Of a stretch of 64,000 nt of DNA, positions 8,229 through 17,402 are shown one piece after another; position 1 is the first letter of the stretch; every line of letters starts with the position of its first letter. The stretch is from positions 124,001 through 188,000 of the forward strand of contig CAWKCO010000007.1 of the NCBI GenBank assembly GCA_963848175.1. The letters are read 5' to 3'. Under the pieces are notes generated by a model. That model was not told the origin of the DNA. It worked only from the letters and a program-made list of their open reading frames with translations, and made no database searches. This DNA comes from JAMZMI01 sp963848175. Lineage in GTDB: Bacteria > Bacteroidota > Bacteroidia > Cytophagales > Cyclobacteriaceae. Position numbers and translations under genes: made by a program.

Positions 8229-8379
8229 TGTAGGGTGATGAAACTGGCAGACATGCCCTCCTGTCTCGGGGGTGGAGATAAGGGATAAATCCCGGGTGTT
8301 TCAAGGCACTTCTTTGATTTGCTTTGAAACATCGGGGACTAACTGCTCCGTGGAGGTTCGACTCCTTCCCCTACAGCCA
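8229..8379 (+). tRNA. tRNA-like RNA, 151 nt, with oversized variable region and possible anticodon GUC
   Basis: The termini fold as a cloverleaf. The acceptor TGTAGGG (8229-8235) pairs perfectly with CCCTACA (8369-8375), followed by G73 and an encoded CCA. A 3-bp D stem (ATG/CAT) encloses a loop with the GG pair, as in class II tRNAs. A 5-bp anticodon stem (8256-8260 with 8268-8272) encloses CTGTCTC, giving anticodon GUC. The T arm GGAGG-TTCGACT-CCTTC (8352-8368) is canonical. Between anticodon and T arms lie 79 nt (8273-8351) instead of 4-21. This insert folds on its own: GGAG/CTCC closes it, GGGA-TAAA-TCCC is one hairpin, and TGTTTCAA/TTGAAACA another. Pyrimidine at position 37 and G73 are odd for leucine. 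I cannot name the charged amino acid; a tRNA-derived regulatory RNA is the alternative. Confidence 0.55.
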
Positions 8380-8864
8380 TCATTTTTGGGTTAATGTTGT
8401 TTATTTGAATCTGGTCGAAGTAGGGGTGCTTCGGCCTTTTTCTTTTTGTAGCCCTCCCGAAACTTCAATTCCTTCCCTTTCTAATTTGGAATGAATCTCA
8501 TTTTTAGGTTGTTGCCGTTTGCTCGTGGATAGATGCTGTTGGTTAATTATTATGGCCGAAGTAGGGTGCTTGCCTGCGCGGCTCGCGACCTGTTTTTCAT
8601 GAATTTTTGAATTGTTCTTCAAGTTTAATAAGCCGACTTGATTTATGTGACCATCTAATACGGGTAGTGATACTCGTCAATGTCGGAGTAGGTGGGGTTT
8701 ACCCAGCGCAGCTGGGGGATTTTATTGTTATTTTCAACATGCCCGAAGGGTGTTGTGAGATTGTGCTAGGAGGGGAGGCTAAGAGTGTTTGGGGAAAATC
8801 ATTTACAGCACACCCAAAAAGTTGAATGCGCACAAATAATGCTATCGTTGAAATAAGTGCTTAA
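8380..8864. other. Gene-free stretch with two related 20-nt segments
   Basis: No credible gene is seen. Two segments are similar, TGGTCGAAGTAGGGGTGCTT (8412-8431) and TGGCCGAAGTAGGGTGCTT (8553-8571). A looser third lies near 8681. Short open frames here have skewed composition and no family features. The stretch looks like decayed repeat or gene debris. Confidence 0.4.
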
Positions 8865-9023
8865 TTAAGCCAAATCATCATTAGAAGCGTGTATTTCTGT
8901 TTTATCAGACTGAAAGCAGAATTGGGTAAGCGCTTGTATAGTTTTAAAACCAATGGTTAATATAAAGAACGCTGCTGCTAAAGGAGCCAGAATTGTTACG
9001 CCGAGAATGTTAAGTGTTTTCAT
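8865..9023 (-). CDS. Small single-span membrane protein (52 aa)
   Basis: The ATG at 9023 opens a 52-codon frame ending in TAA at 8865. The product starts MKTLNILGVTILAPLAAAFF and continues with a hydrophobic helix to about residue 27, then a polar tail ending ASNDDLA. The layout is one N-terminal membrane helix or uncleaved signal with a short soluble tail. There is no known family and no close neighbour on the strand. Its length and composition are plausible for a small envelope protein, but coding is not proven. Confidence 0.4.
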   Translation of the reverse strand: MKTLNILGVTILAPLAAAFFILTIGFKTIQALTQFCFQSDKTEIHASNDDLA

Positions 9024-9173
9024 GGTTGATTGTTTCTATCAAAACTAGTCAAAAAATGGTATTTTTTTAAATCATTTTAATAATTACACAGTAAATAATT
9101 TGAATTGGTATGAATATGGGGTGAATTGGCTTTATTTTTGTCATAATCGCATAGAGGGAGTGCTGAATTATCC

Positions 9174-9479
9174 TCATTTCATGTTTATTTGTCTAATTAA
9201 GGCTTCATTTTGAGATTGCTTAGCTCCGTAGGACATGACCAAAGTTCCTTTGGTTTCATCTTTATTAGAAGAAATCACTAACAGTTCGGACGTGTCTCCT
9301 GGGTTGGTCATCCCTTCAAAGCGAAAACGTTTGTCTATGGTGAGTTCTTGAGGTGAAAATTGCTTTTTGGATTGCAATGCGTGTATACTCTCTTCTTTAG
9401 CGACAAAATCATCGGTATAACCTTGTTTTACCATTTCATTTATAGCTTCTACTAATGTGTCGAAATCTTCTTGAGGCAT
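9174..9479 (-). CDS. Conserved hypothetical protein of Bacteroidetes (often mislabelled phosphoribosylpyrophosphate synthetase)
   Basis: 101-aa soluble protein. The pattern DTLVEAINEMVKQGYTDDF, then RFRFEGMTNPGDTSELLVI and KGTLVMSYGA, is that of a small family widespread in Bacteroidetes. Databases sometimes carry it under the name phosphoribosylpyrophosphate synthetase, although it lacks the PRPP synthetase fold. No catalytic motif is visible and the function is unknown. It stands alone between the small membrane protein and the IscA-type gene. Confidence 0.7.
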   Translation of the reverse strand: MPQEDFDTLVEAINEMVKQGYTDDFVAKEESIHALQSKKQFSPQELTIDKRFRFEGMTNPGDTSELLVISSNKDETKGTLVMSYGAKQSQNEALIRQINMK

Positions 9480-9550
9480 GTTGATTGTGTTTTGATACGC
9501 CTTGTTTTACGGGCAAATGGTCTGTCTGTTTCGCCAATGTGCTTAGAAAT

Positions 9551-9575
9551 GAAAAAAGCCACGAGAAGTGGCTTT
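9551..9575 (-). terminator. Terminator of the IscA/SufA-type gene
   Basis: An 8-bp perfect stem, AAAGCCAC (9555-9562) with GTGGCTTT (9568-9575), is followed by a T run on the minus strand. It lies 27 nt after the stop codon. Confidence 0.8.
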
Positions 9576-9601
9576 ATAATTTTACAAAAAAAAGATTGAG
9601 A

Positions 9602-9928
9602 TCAGATCGAGAAACTCTCTCCACAGCCGCAGGTGCGTGAGGCATTTGGATTCACGAATTGAAACCCTTTACCATTCAGTCCATCGGTAAAATCTAATGT
9701 AGTACCTACTAAATAAAGCAAGCTTTTCTTATCTACGATCACTTTGACGCCTTTGTCTTCAAACACTTGATCGCTATCGCTGAGTTGATCATCAAACAGT
9801 AGGTCGTACATTAAACCTGAGCAACCACCGCCTTTCACCGCTACACGAACGTTGTGGTTGGGGGTGTGCCCTTCTTCTGATCTGATTTCTGAAATCCTGT
9901 CTTTTGCCTTGTCTGTAACTGAAATCAT
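9602..9928 (-). CDS. HesB/IscA/SufA-type Fe-S cluster carrier
   Basis: A-type iron-sulfur carrier, which receives clusters from the SUF scaffold and hands them to apoproteins. The three ligand cysteines are visible: one in VKGGGCSGLMY and two in the C-terminal SRTCGCGESF. The ATG at 9928 is chosen because MISVTDKAKDRI is the normal family N-terminus, giving 108 aa. The ATG at 9982 would add 18 non-conserved residues. It is encoded about 1.5 kb from the suf operon with its own terminator, so it probably works with SUF but is regulated separately. Confidence 0.9.
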   Translation of the reverse strand: MISVTDKAKDRISEIRSEEGHTPNHNVRVAVKGGGCSGLMYDLLFDDQLSDSDQVFEDKGVKVIVDKKSLLYLVGTTLDFTDGLNGKGFQFVNPNASRTCGCGESFSI

Positions 9929-10157
9929 GTTTTTATTTTGAATAAGTTGAAGAGGTTTCGAAATCGAATGATTTTTAATCAACCAAACCTCAATTTATTT
10001 AGTGTTCTTTCTTTGGTATGTAAAACCTCAAAGATGAGATAAAAGGTTCAACGTAAATGCGAAATTAATACACATTTGGGAGACCATGGTGAAAATATTG
10101 CTTTTGGTACTGGGAGGGACACTCTATTCAGTAAAGTGATAGCATAGAACTTTGATG

Positions 10158-10165
10158 TAGATTTG
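10158..10165 (+). promoter_or_regulatory. Candidate -7 element of thiL
   Basis: TAGATTTG is a full match to TAnnTTTG, 26 nt upstream of the thiL ATG. No clear TTG box is found at the usual distance. Confidence 0.4.
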
Positions 10166-10191
10166 CGTTTTTACAGGTTTTGAGAAAAATA

Positions 10192-11229
10192 ATGGAAGGA
10201 AAAGAGACAAAAAGAACAGAAATAGGTGAGTTGGGTGAGTTTGGATTGATAGATAGGCTTGCGGACAAAGTGGAGGTTTATAATAAAGAAACTCTGAAGG
10301 GCATTGGTGATGATGCTGCCGTCTATGAGTCTGGTGATGATCTTATTCTTTTGACCAATGACATGTTGCTCGAAGGAGTGCATTTTGATCTTTCTTATGC
10401 GCCATTGGCACATTTGGGATATAAGGCCATAGCCGTAAATGTATCTGATATAGCTGCAATGAATGGTAAGCCGAAACAAGTGACAGTTGGGTTGGCATTA
10501 AGTAATCGTTTTTCCGTAGAGGCTGTGGAAGCGCTCTATGATGGAATGAGAGCGGCATGTGAGGATTTTAAAGTGGATTTGGTAGGTGGGGATACGACTT
10601 CTTCTCGTGCAGGATTGGTGATTTCTATTACGGCCATGGGCACAGTAGCCAAGGATAAAATTACCTATAGAAATGGAGCGAAGGATAAGGATATTTTGTG
10701 CGTGACAGGTGATTTGGGTGGAGCGTTTGTGGGACTACAGGTTTTGGCGAGGGAAAAGGCAGAGTTTGTTGCCAACCCCAACATGCAACCGAAATTAGAT
10801 AAGTATCCTTATGTCGTGGGGCGACAATTGAAACCAAAAGCCAGAATGGATGTAGTTTATGATTTGGCAGATTTGGGTGTAAAACCTACTTCTATGATCG
10901 ATGTGTCTGATGGGCTGGCGTCTGAGGTTTTTCATATCTGCAAGCAATCAGGCTTGGGCGTGGCACTGTATGAAGATAAGTTGCCAATAGATAAAGAGAC
11001 TTTTGAAACGGCTGCCGAATTTAGCATAGATCCAAATACCTGTGCTTTGAATGGGGGAGAGGACTATGAGCTGCTATTTACTATTTCGCAAGATGATTTT
11101 GAGAAAATAAAAAATCATCCAGAGATACATACCATTGGGTACATGCACGAGGCTGAAAAAGGCAAGGTGATGGTGACACGAGGTGGTAACTCTATTCCGC
11201 TAGAAGCTCAGGGCTGGAAGCATTTTTGA
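10192..11229 (+). CDS. thiL: Thiamine-monophosphate kinase ThiL
   Basis: 345-aa kinase that phosphorylates thiamine monophosphate to the active cofactor thiamine diphosphate. The AIR synthase-like fold is recognised by IGELGEFGLIDRL, GIGDDAAVY, TNDMLLEGVHFDL, VNVSDIAAMNGKP, LVGGDTTSS, MIDVSDGLASE and NGGEDYELLFT, which hold the metal-binding aspartates. The ATG at 10192 is preferred over a TTG four codons upstream because family members begin close to the EIGE motif and it is the stronger codon. It is a solitary gene with a candidate promoter just ahead. Confidence 0.95.
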   Translation: MEGKETKRTEIGELGEFGLIDRLADKVEVYNKETLKGIGDDAAVYESGDDLILLTNDMLLEGVHFDLSYAPLAHLGYKAIAVNVSDIAAMNGKPKQVTVGLALSNRFSVEAVEALYDGMRAACEDFKVDLVGGDTTSSRAGLVISITAMGTVAKDKITYRNGAKDKDILCVTGDLGGAFVGLQVLAREKAEFVANPNMQPKLDKYPYVVGRQLKPKARMDVVYDLADLGVKPTSMIDVSDGLASEVFHICKQSGLGVALYEDKLPIDKETFETAAEFSIDPNTCALNGGEDYELLFTISQDDFEKIKNHPEIHTIGYMHEAEKGKVMVTRGGNSIPLEAQGWKHF

Positions 11230-11231
11230 TA

Positions 11232-11838
11232 TTACCTTGATTTAGGAGCTTTGAGTTCTTGCTTACTCATACGTGGTTTGGCACTATCGTCAGTGGAATT
11301 GAGGATCAGGCCTAGCGAAAGTTCTCCGATAGCTCCTAAATTGGTTTTGTTTTGAGTGATGCTCATGCCGACACCAAATCCGACATTCCAAAAGCCATTT
11401 TTTCCTACTTTATTTTGCACGCCTAAGAGCGTGCCTACATTGGCTTGTTTTTCCTTGAACTGATAGGAAATGGGCATCACCAAAATAGCTTCCAGAAAAG
11501 CAATTGATGTTTTTGTTCTGGTCTTCACGATCTTTTAAGTTTAGATAGAATCTTGGTTCTGCTGAAATGGCAGGGACTCCACGCATAAGGATTTGTACTC
11601 CAATCCCCGATTTTGCTTGCTGATAGGTAAGCGGAACTTGTGCGAAAAGAAACCATGATCGTACTGTTTTCGGATCGTTTGTATTCCATCTGCATTTTGG
11701 GAGTGAGCAAGCTGCACGCATGATTGACTTGGGCTGTTGAAATTCCACTTTGCGATAAGCGAATTTATTGACTTGCCCGTGGAGCAAACTGACTTGACAT
11801 AAAGTCAAAAATAGAAAAAGGTATCGCCTCATCATGCA
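11232..11838 (-). pseudogene. Secreted or outer-membrane protein, reading frame broken at two or more sites
   Basis: Read from the ATG at 11838, the frame starts with a signal peptide (MMRRYLFLFLTLCQVSLLHG, cleaved after GQ). It runs in one frame to about 11520, but the last 98 codons that look genuine are in another frame. That part, ending with GFWNVGFGVGMSITQ and GELSLGLILNS, has alternating aromatic/glycine strands like an outer-membrane beta-barrel. A third frame near 11525-11710 is also open, suggesting more than one indel. No family can be named. It is convergent with thiL (2-nt gap). Either sequencing indels or genuine decay could explain it. Confidence 0.5.
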
Positions 11839-11937
11839 GGTGCAAATGTATGCAGATTTTGAAGTTATACTTTGTGTTTGATCCAATTGCGCCATTTCGG
11901 ATTTATTCTAAGTCCCCCTTATTTCTTCATTCAAAAC

Positions 11938-12003
11938 CTGACAAAAATCAGTTTTTCCCCATTCACAACTCATCTTCTGAGTTTCTGTTCTCTTATAATC
12001 TTG
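11938..12003 (+). promoter_or_regulatory. Candidate FNR/CRP-type site and promoter of the cbb3 oxidase operon
   Basis: CTGAC-AAAA-ATCAG (11938-11951) resembles the FNR-family site TTGAT-N4-ATCAA, with 7 of 10 positions. A -7-like TAATCTTG (11996-12003, one mismatch to TAnnTTTG) lies 5 nt before the ccoS ATG. The palindrome centre would sit roughly 60 bp upstream of transcription, a class I activator position. Oxygen-responsive control of cco operons is well known; the site itself is inferred. Confidence 0.3.
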
Positions 12004-12007
12004 TAAC

Positions 12008-12205
12008 ATGATAATAGTCTTTTTTCTGATAGGTGTGAGTATGCTGGTAGCCTTAGGTTTTCTCTTGGCTTTTGTATGGGCGCACAACTCTGGGCAGTTT
12101 GATGACGACTACACCCCTGCTATCAGAATTCTTTACGATGATCCATTAAAACAAGATGATTTATGTCAACACCAAACCTCTCCAAAGAGTCAGAAGAAAA
12201 ATTAG
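12008..12205 (+). CDS. ccoS: CcoS, cbb3 oxidase maturation protein
   Basis: 65-aa single-span membrane protein needed for cofactor insertion into cbb3-type cytochrome oxidase. One N-terminal helix (IIVFFLIGVSMLVALGFLLA) is followed by the family block FVWAHNSGQFDDDYTPAIRIL. It is the first gene of the operon. Its end overlaps the ccoNO start by 43 nt, so the last dozen codons (CQHQTSPKSQKKN) are probably a non-conserved tail. The copper ATPase gene ccoI, which usually precedes ccoS, is not present upstream. Confidence 0.85.
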   Translation: MIIVFFLIGVSMLVALGFLLAFVWAHNSGQFDDDYTPAIRILYDDPLKQDDLCQHQTSPKSQKKN

Positions 12206-14347
12206 GACTGGAGACTTTCCATTATGACAACACGACGGTTCGCAACTTCCTGATTGCTACCTCCATTTTTGGAGTGGTAGGGATGAGTGTTGGATTGTTG
12301 GTAGCCTGTCAGTTTTTTATGCCGGCTCTGAACTTCGACCTTCAGTACACCACTTTCGGTCGTATTCGTCCGCTGCATACCAATGCAGTCATTTTCGCAT
12401 TTGTGGGTAATGCCCTTTTTGCGGGAATTTATTATTCGCTACAGCGCCTTTGCAAGGCCAGAATGTATAGCGACTTATTAAGTAAAATCCACTTTTGGGG
12501 ATGGCAACTGATCATTTTGTCTGCCGCTATCACGCTACCATTAGGACTTACGTCAAGCAAGGAATATGCTGAGCTAGAGTGGCCAATAGATATTGCTATT
12601 GCGCTGATTTGGGTGGTCTTTGGTCTTAACATGTTCATGACCATTATCAAAAGAAGAGAGCGTCACCTTTATGTGGCTATCTGGTTTTATCTCGCCACGT
12701 TTGTGACGGTAGCCATGCTTCATATTGTGAACTCTTTTGAACTGCCAATTTCTCTATTCAAAAGTTACTCTTACTACGCTGGTGTGCAAGATGCGCTAGT
12801 GCAATGGTGGTATGGACACAATGCGGTTGCATTTTTCTTGACTACACCGTTCCTTGGTTTGATGTACTATTTCGTGCCAAAAGCTGCCAATAGACCAGTA
12901 TATTCTTATAAACTTTCGATTGTTCACTTCTGGGCACTGATATTTATCTATATCTGGGCAGGCCCTCACCATTTGCTTTACAATGCTTTACCAGATTGGG
13001 CACAGTCGCTCGGTACGGTATTTAGTATCATGCTCATAGCACCATCTTGGGGTGGTATGCTCAACGGTCTTTTGACGCTACGTGGAGCATGGGATAAGGT
13101 AAGAGAAAGTCCAATATTGAAATTTATGGTAGTGGCTATCACTTGCTACGGTATGGCGACTTTCGAAGGGCCAATGCTTTCTTTGAAAAACTTCAATGCC
13201 ATTACTCACTTTACTGACTGGATCGTGGCTCACGTACACGTGGGAGGTCTTGGCTGGAATGGCTTTATGACTTTCGCAATGCTCTATTATTTGATTCCAA
13301 GAATGTACAACACCAAACTTCACTCCATGAAGTTGGCCAACGTACATTTCTGGATAGGTACGCTGGGAATTCTTTTCTATGCTTTGCCGATGTACTGGGC
13401 AGGGCTTACACAAAGTTTGATGTGGAAGCAGTTTACTGAGTCTGGAATGCTGGCATATCCAAACTTCTTGGAGACAGTGACGCAAATCAAGCCTCTGTAC
13501 ATGATGCGTGCATTTGGTGGATTTTTATACCTCTCTGGTGTGTTGGTGATGCTTTATAACTTGGTAGCAACGGCTAAATCTGGTTCTTTTATCTATAATG
13601 AAAAAGCCGAAGCTGCTCCATTGTCTAAGGAATATGAATCTCCAGCACATGACCATTGGCACAGAAAACTATTCGAATGGAAGCCAGCAAGACTTTTGGT
13701 TTTTAGTTTGATCGCAGTATTGATTGGTGGGGTGATTGAGTTTGTACCAATGTTTTTAATTGAATCCAATGTGCCTACCATTTCAAGCGTGAAACCATAT
13801 TCACCGCTGGAGCTTCAAGGACGTGATATTTATATCCGTGAAGGCTGCAACAACTGCCACTCTCAGATGATCCGTCCATTTAGATCGGAAACTGAGCGCT
13901 ATGGTGAGTATGCCAAAGCAGGAGAGTTTGTTTATGACCATCCATTTCTGTGGGGGTCGAAGCGTACTGGGCCAGATCTTTTGAGAATAGGGGGTAAGTA
14001 TCCACATAGCTGGCACTACCACCACATGCTTGACCCTACGAGTATGTCTCCAGGATCTATCATGCCGGCCTACCCATGGCTATACGAGCAGAAGTGGGAG
14101 AAAGAAACCACTGCAGCTAAGATCAATGCCATGAGAACACTTGGCGTACCTTATGAAGTAGGGCTTTGAAAATGAAGCTTTAGCATTTGCGGAAGCACAA
14201 GCAGAGCAAATTTCTAAAGAGTTGGAAGCAAGCAGAATTAAAGTGAAGAGCGATCTGGAAATCATCGCTTTGATCGCTTATCTACAGCGAATGGGTACTG
14301 ATATCAGTATCAAAACTACAGAGGCCGCAACTTCATCTTTGAAATAA
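12163..14347 (+). CDS. ccoN: Fused cbb3 cytochrome oxidase subunits I and II (CcoN-CcoO), one frameshift near the 3' end
   Basis: Catalytic subunit of a high-affinity terminal oxidase in the inner membrane. Residues 1 to about 480 form the 12-helix CcoN, with heme ligands H72, H357 and H359 and copper ligands H219, H269 and H270. After about residue 515 a CcoO-type membrane anchor and monoheme domain follow, with C562-x-x-C-H in GCNNCHSQMIRP. The fusion is usual in Bacteroidetes. The frame stops at 14169 but continues one base earlier as GFENEALAFAEAQAEQ to 14347, adding about 60 residues that belong to CcoO. An extra G in GGG at 14161-14163 explains the break. Confidence 0.92.
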
Positions 14348-14362
14348 TAAAAGGACTACAAG

Positions 14363-14545
14363 ATGCTTAAATACATAAAACACAATCTGGAAACTATAGC
14401 GGGAATAGAAATATACCCGCTCATTTCCTTCGTCATCTTCTTTACTTTTTTTGTGGTGTTGCTCATTTGGGTGATTACTTCAGACAAAAAGAAAATTGAT
14501 GAAATATCAAGACTTCCGTTGGACGAAAAACCTTCTGATCTATGA
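14363..14545 (+). CDS. ccoQ: CcoQ/FixQ-like cbb3 oxidase subunit IV
   Basis: 60-aa protein with one membrane helix (YPLISFVIFFTFFVVLLIWV, about residues 18-37) and a charged C-terminal tail, SDKKKIDEISRLPLD. Size, topology and position between ccoNO and ccoP identify it as CcoQ, which stabilises the oxidase complex. Its stop overlaps the ccoP start by 4 nt. Sequence alone is too short for a strong family match, so the call leans on context. Confidence 0.8.
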   Translation: MLKYIKHNLETIAGIEIYPLISFVIFFTFFVVLLIWVITSDKKKIDEISRLPLDEKPSDL

Positions 14546-15441
14546 AAAAGATATTAACAATACTCTCGGTCGTTTTGATGACGGCTTTTCCGAAAATGCT
14601 TTTTGCTCAGAAGGCAAAAGGCCTATTAGAAACGTACCAAGTCGAGATCGTGCTTGGACTGGCCGTGGTGGTGTGCTTTGTCGCGCTACTGGTGTTGCTC
14701 GTTTGCTGGTATGCTTTGCGAGTGGTGATGAGACTCAATCAACCCGAAGTGGAGCAAGTTAAAGTAGGCTCTGAAAGCTGGTGGAAACGATTGATTACCA
14801 AAATGAATGATGCAGTGCCAGTAGAGGAGGAGCACAAAGTTATGACTGATCACTCTTATGACGGTATTCATGAGCTAGACAATAGTATGCCGCCATGGTG
14901 GTTGTACGGATTTTATTTCACCATTCTCTTCAGCATTGGTTACGTGGTTTATTATTACGTGCTGGATGGATCTCTTCAGGATCAGGAATACATAGAAGAA
15001 ATGGCTGAAGCGGACGAGCAGGTGGCATTGTATCTGGCTTCTTTGGAAAACAGCATAGACGAATCGAATGTGGAGATGCTCACTGAAACTTCTGAATTGG
15101 CCGCTGGTCAAGCTTTGTTCATACAATACTGCGTGGCTTGTCACGGAGCAAATGGAGAAGGTGGCGTTGGTCCTAACCTGACAGACAAGTACTGGCTGCA
15201 TGGAGGTGATGTGAAGGACGTATTCAAAACCATTAAATATGGAGTGCCAGCCAAAGGGATGATTGCATGGCAAAATCAACTGGCGCCAAAAGAATTACAG
15301 CAAGTTGCTAGCTACATCATCTCTTTGGAGGGCACGAATCCAGATAACGCCAAAGAACCTCAAGGGGATATCTATGAGCGTGCAGGAGAGGCTGCCGTAA
15401 AGAGTGATACTACCGCCGTTGAAGCAGATTCGAATTCATAA
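14542..15441 (+). CDS. ccoP: Cytochrome c oxidase cbb3 subunit III (CcoP), monoheme
   Basis: 299-aa membrane-anchored cytochrome c that passes electrons to CcoN. It has an N-terminal hydrophobic segment (MKKILTILSVVLM), a second helix near residues 33-55, and the FixP N-terminal block MPPWWLYGFYFTILFSIGYVVYYY near 115-138. A single heme c domain follows, with CVACH at about 197-201 and the distal Met in AKGMIAW. Proteobacterial CcoP has two hemes; one is common in Bacteroidetes. An acidic, low-complexity tail closes the protein. Confidence 0.93.
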   Translation: MKKILTILSVVLMTAFPKMLFAQKAKGLLETYQVEIVLGLAVVVCFVALLVLLVCWYALRVVMRLNQPEVEQVKVGSESWWKRLITKMNDAVPVEEEHKVMTDHSYDGIHELDNSMPPWWLYGFYFTILFSIGYVVYYYVLDGSLQDQEYIEEMAEADEQVALYLASLENSIDESNVEMLTETSELAAGQALFIQYCVACHGANGEGGVGPNLTDKYWLHGGDVKDVFKTIKYGVPAKGMIAWQNQLAPKELQQVASYIISLEGTNPDNAKEPQGDIYERAGEAAVKSDTTAVEADSNS

Positions 15442-15462
15442 TTAAATTTTGAAAATAAAGGG

Positions 15463-16895
15463 ATGGATCAAATAGGTGCGCTTTACGAAGAGGAGAAGAA
15501 GAACGAGGAGTTCAGGGATCATCTTGCTACGGTAGATGAGCAAGGCAAGCGCATCTGGCTCTATCCTAAAAAACCTAAAGGCCGGTTCACCAACTGGAGA
15601 GCACTCGTAAGTGTGCTACTCCTGACCATTTTGCTTGGGAGCCCCTTCGTGAAAATCGGAGGGGAACCTTTGCTTCTTTTCAATGTTTTCACCCGCAAGT
15701 TTGTGCTATTTGGTCAAGTATTCTGGCCGCAAGACTTTCATCTCTTTGCCATTGCGCTGATCACTTTGGTGGTGTTTGTGGCACTGTTTACGGTCGTTTT
15801 TGGGCGTATATTTTGTGGGTGGATTTGTCCACAAACCATATTCATGGAATTCGTTTTTCGAAAAATAGAATATTGGATCGAAGGCGATTATATGGCTCAG
15901 AAGAAGCTAGACAAGCAACCGCTTAACACCGAAAAGTTCCTTAAAAAAGGAGCTAAACATTTAATATTCTTATTAATCTCGGGGCTCATCATGCACACTT
16001 TTATGTCTTATATCGTAGGGATTGAGCAAGTATGGAAGATTGTGCAAAGTCCGCCCTCTGAGAATGTGGCAGGCTTCATTGCCATGATTGTGCTTACAGG
16101 GCTTTTTTATGGAGTGTTTTCTCGATTTCGCGAGCAAGTCTGTACCACGGTTTGTCCTTATGGTAGACTTCAAGGGGTGCTTTTGGATAAAAACAGTGTG
16201 GTGGTAGCTTACGACTATCAGCGAGGAGAAGAGCAGAGCTAAGTTTAGGAAAAATGAAGATCGTGAAGCTGTTGGCAAAGGCGATTGTATCGACTGCAAG
16301 CAATGTGTGTATGTATGCCCTACGGGTATCGATATCAGAAATGGCACGCAGCTAGACTGTGTTAATTGCACGGCCTGCATCGACGCTTGTGACGATATCA
16401 TGGATAAAATTAACAAGCCTCGTGGCTTGATCAGGTACGCTTCCGAAGAGACCATCTCCAAGGGTACGCCTTTTCATTTTACAAAGCGTATGGCAGCATA
16501 CTCCGTGGTACTGGTGTTGTTGCTTGGCTTGCTCACCAGTTTGTTGATTATTCGCTCAGATGTAGAGACTACCGTCATGCGTACGCCTGGGGTCATGTAT
16601 CAAGAACGACCAGATGGGCGAGTAAGCAATCTTTACAACATCAAACTGATCAATAAATCCAACAGAGAAATCCCCATGGAGCTAAAAGTGCTCAATGCAG
16701 ACGGCAGCCAAGTGGATCATAGAGTGGGTAGGGGGGCAAAGATAACATTGGAGCGCAGGAAGCCTTCTCGGGAGCATTTTTCATTATTATGAGCCCAGAA
16801 GACATTCACTCTGTTAGCACCGAACTCAAAATTGGCGTGTATGAGGAGACGAGCTTTTAGAGACCGTCGATACGAAATTTTTGGGGCCAACTTAG
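15463..16895 (+). CDS. ccoG: CcoG/FixG, cbb3 oxidase assembly ferredoxin-like protein (three frameshifts)
   Basis: Polytopic membrane protein with 4Fe-4S centres that acts in copper reduction for cbb3 assembly. Visible parts: helices from about residue 45, GRIFCGWICPQTIFMEFVFR, VCTTVCPYGRLQGVL, then in another frame GDCIDCKQCVYVCPTGIDIR and NCTACIDACDDIMDK. The C-terminal immunoglobulin-like domain (IGVYE, DTKFLGP) lies in further frames. One extra base near 16234, one missing near 16753 and one missing near 16845 restore a continuous CcoG of about 475 aa. The sharp matches on both sides of each break favour sequencing error over decay. Confidence 0.85.
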
Positions 16896-16951
16896 CAAAT
16901 AATCACACTGCGCAAATTGTGATTGAGAACAAGACATTTTAAGCACGAAAC

Positions 16952-17399
16952 ATGAACACACAAAAGAAAAAAGGCAGTTTTTGGAATTGGGGTACAGGTA
17001 TTACCATCACCTTTATCATCTATTGTGCACTGGTCATAGCTGCTGTAGCGCGCAGTTTTCAAGAAGACGTACACCTTGTGACCGACGAGTATTATAAGGA
17101 AGAGTTGCAGTTTCAGCAGCAGATAGATCGCACGCAAAATGCATATAATGCTACCGAGGTTTTTGAGCTTACAAGCGAAGGCGCGATCCATCGTGGTGAC
17201 TCTGCGGGGAAGCTCCTGAGTTGACGGAGAAGTGCATTTCTACCGTCCCGACAATCCAGCCTCGATCAGCGTATCTCAATCGAAGCGTCCGTGATTACGC
17301 TTTCAAAATCCAAGCTTGCGACGGGGCGCTACAAAGTCAAAGTGACGTGGATCGCCAACGGCATGCCAGTATTACGAAGAGAAAACCATCTTTATATAG
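16952..17399 (+). CDS. ccoH: CcoH/FixH family protein (frameshifted)
   Basis: Accessory membrane protein of the cbb3 operon. The N-terminus is intact: WNWGTGITITFIIYCALVIA as membrane helix, then the FixH block VTDEYYKEELQFQQQIDRTQNA. After GKLLS (about 17220) the continuation DGEVHFYRPDNPAS and later TGRYKVKVTWIANGMP lie in other frames, so about three indels (near 17220, 17277 and 17370) are needed. The restored product is about 148 aa, which fits FixH. It is followed by the SafE-like gene after 3 nt. Confidence 0.78.
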
Positions 17400-17402
17400 T
17401 CC

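Noticed and set aside
8229..8379. Group I intron within a leucine tRNA as explanation of the long RNA
   Set aside because: The insert is too short (79 nt) for a group I intron and lies after a complete anticodon arm, not within the anticodon loop.
8401..8825. Open frames of 72-73 codons on both strands after the tRNA-like gene
   Set aside because: Skewed composition, no family pattern, no start signals; they lie over repeat-like debris.
9132..9139. TATTTTTG, a perfect -7 match on the plus strand
   Set aside because: The next gene downstream is on the other strand and no TTG box is at the right distance, so it is probably chance in AT-rich DNA.
16893..16942. Continuation of ccoG to the TAA at 16942 in a further frame
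   Set aside because: CcoG proteins end close after the FLGP block, and a fourth indel would be needed.
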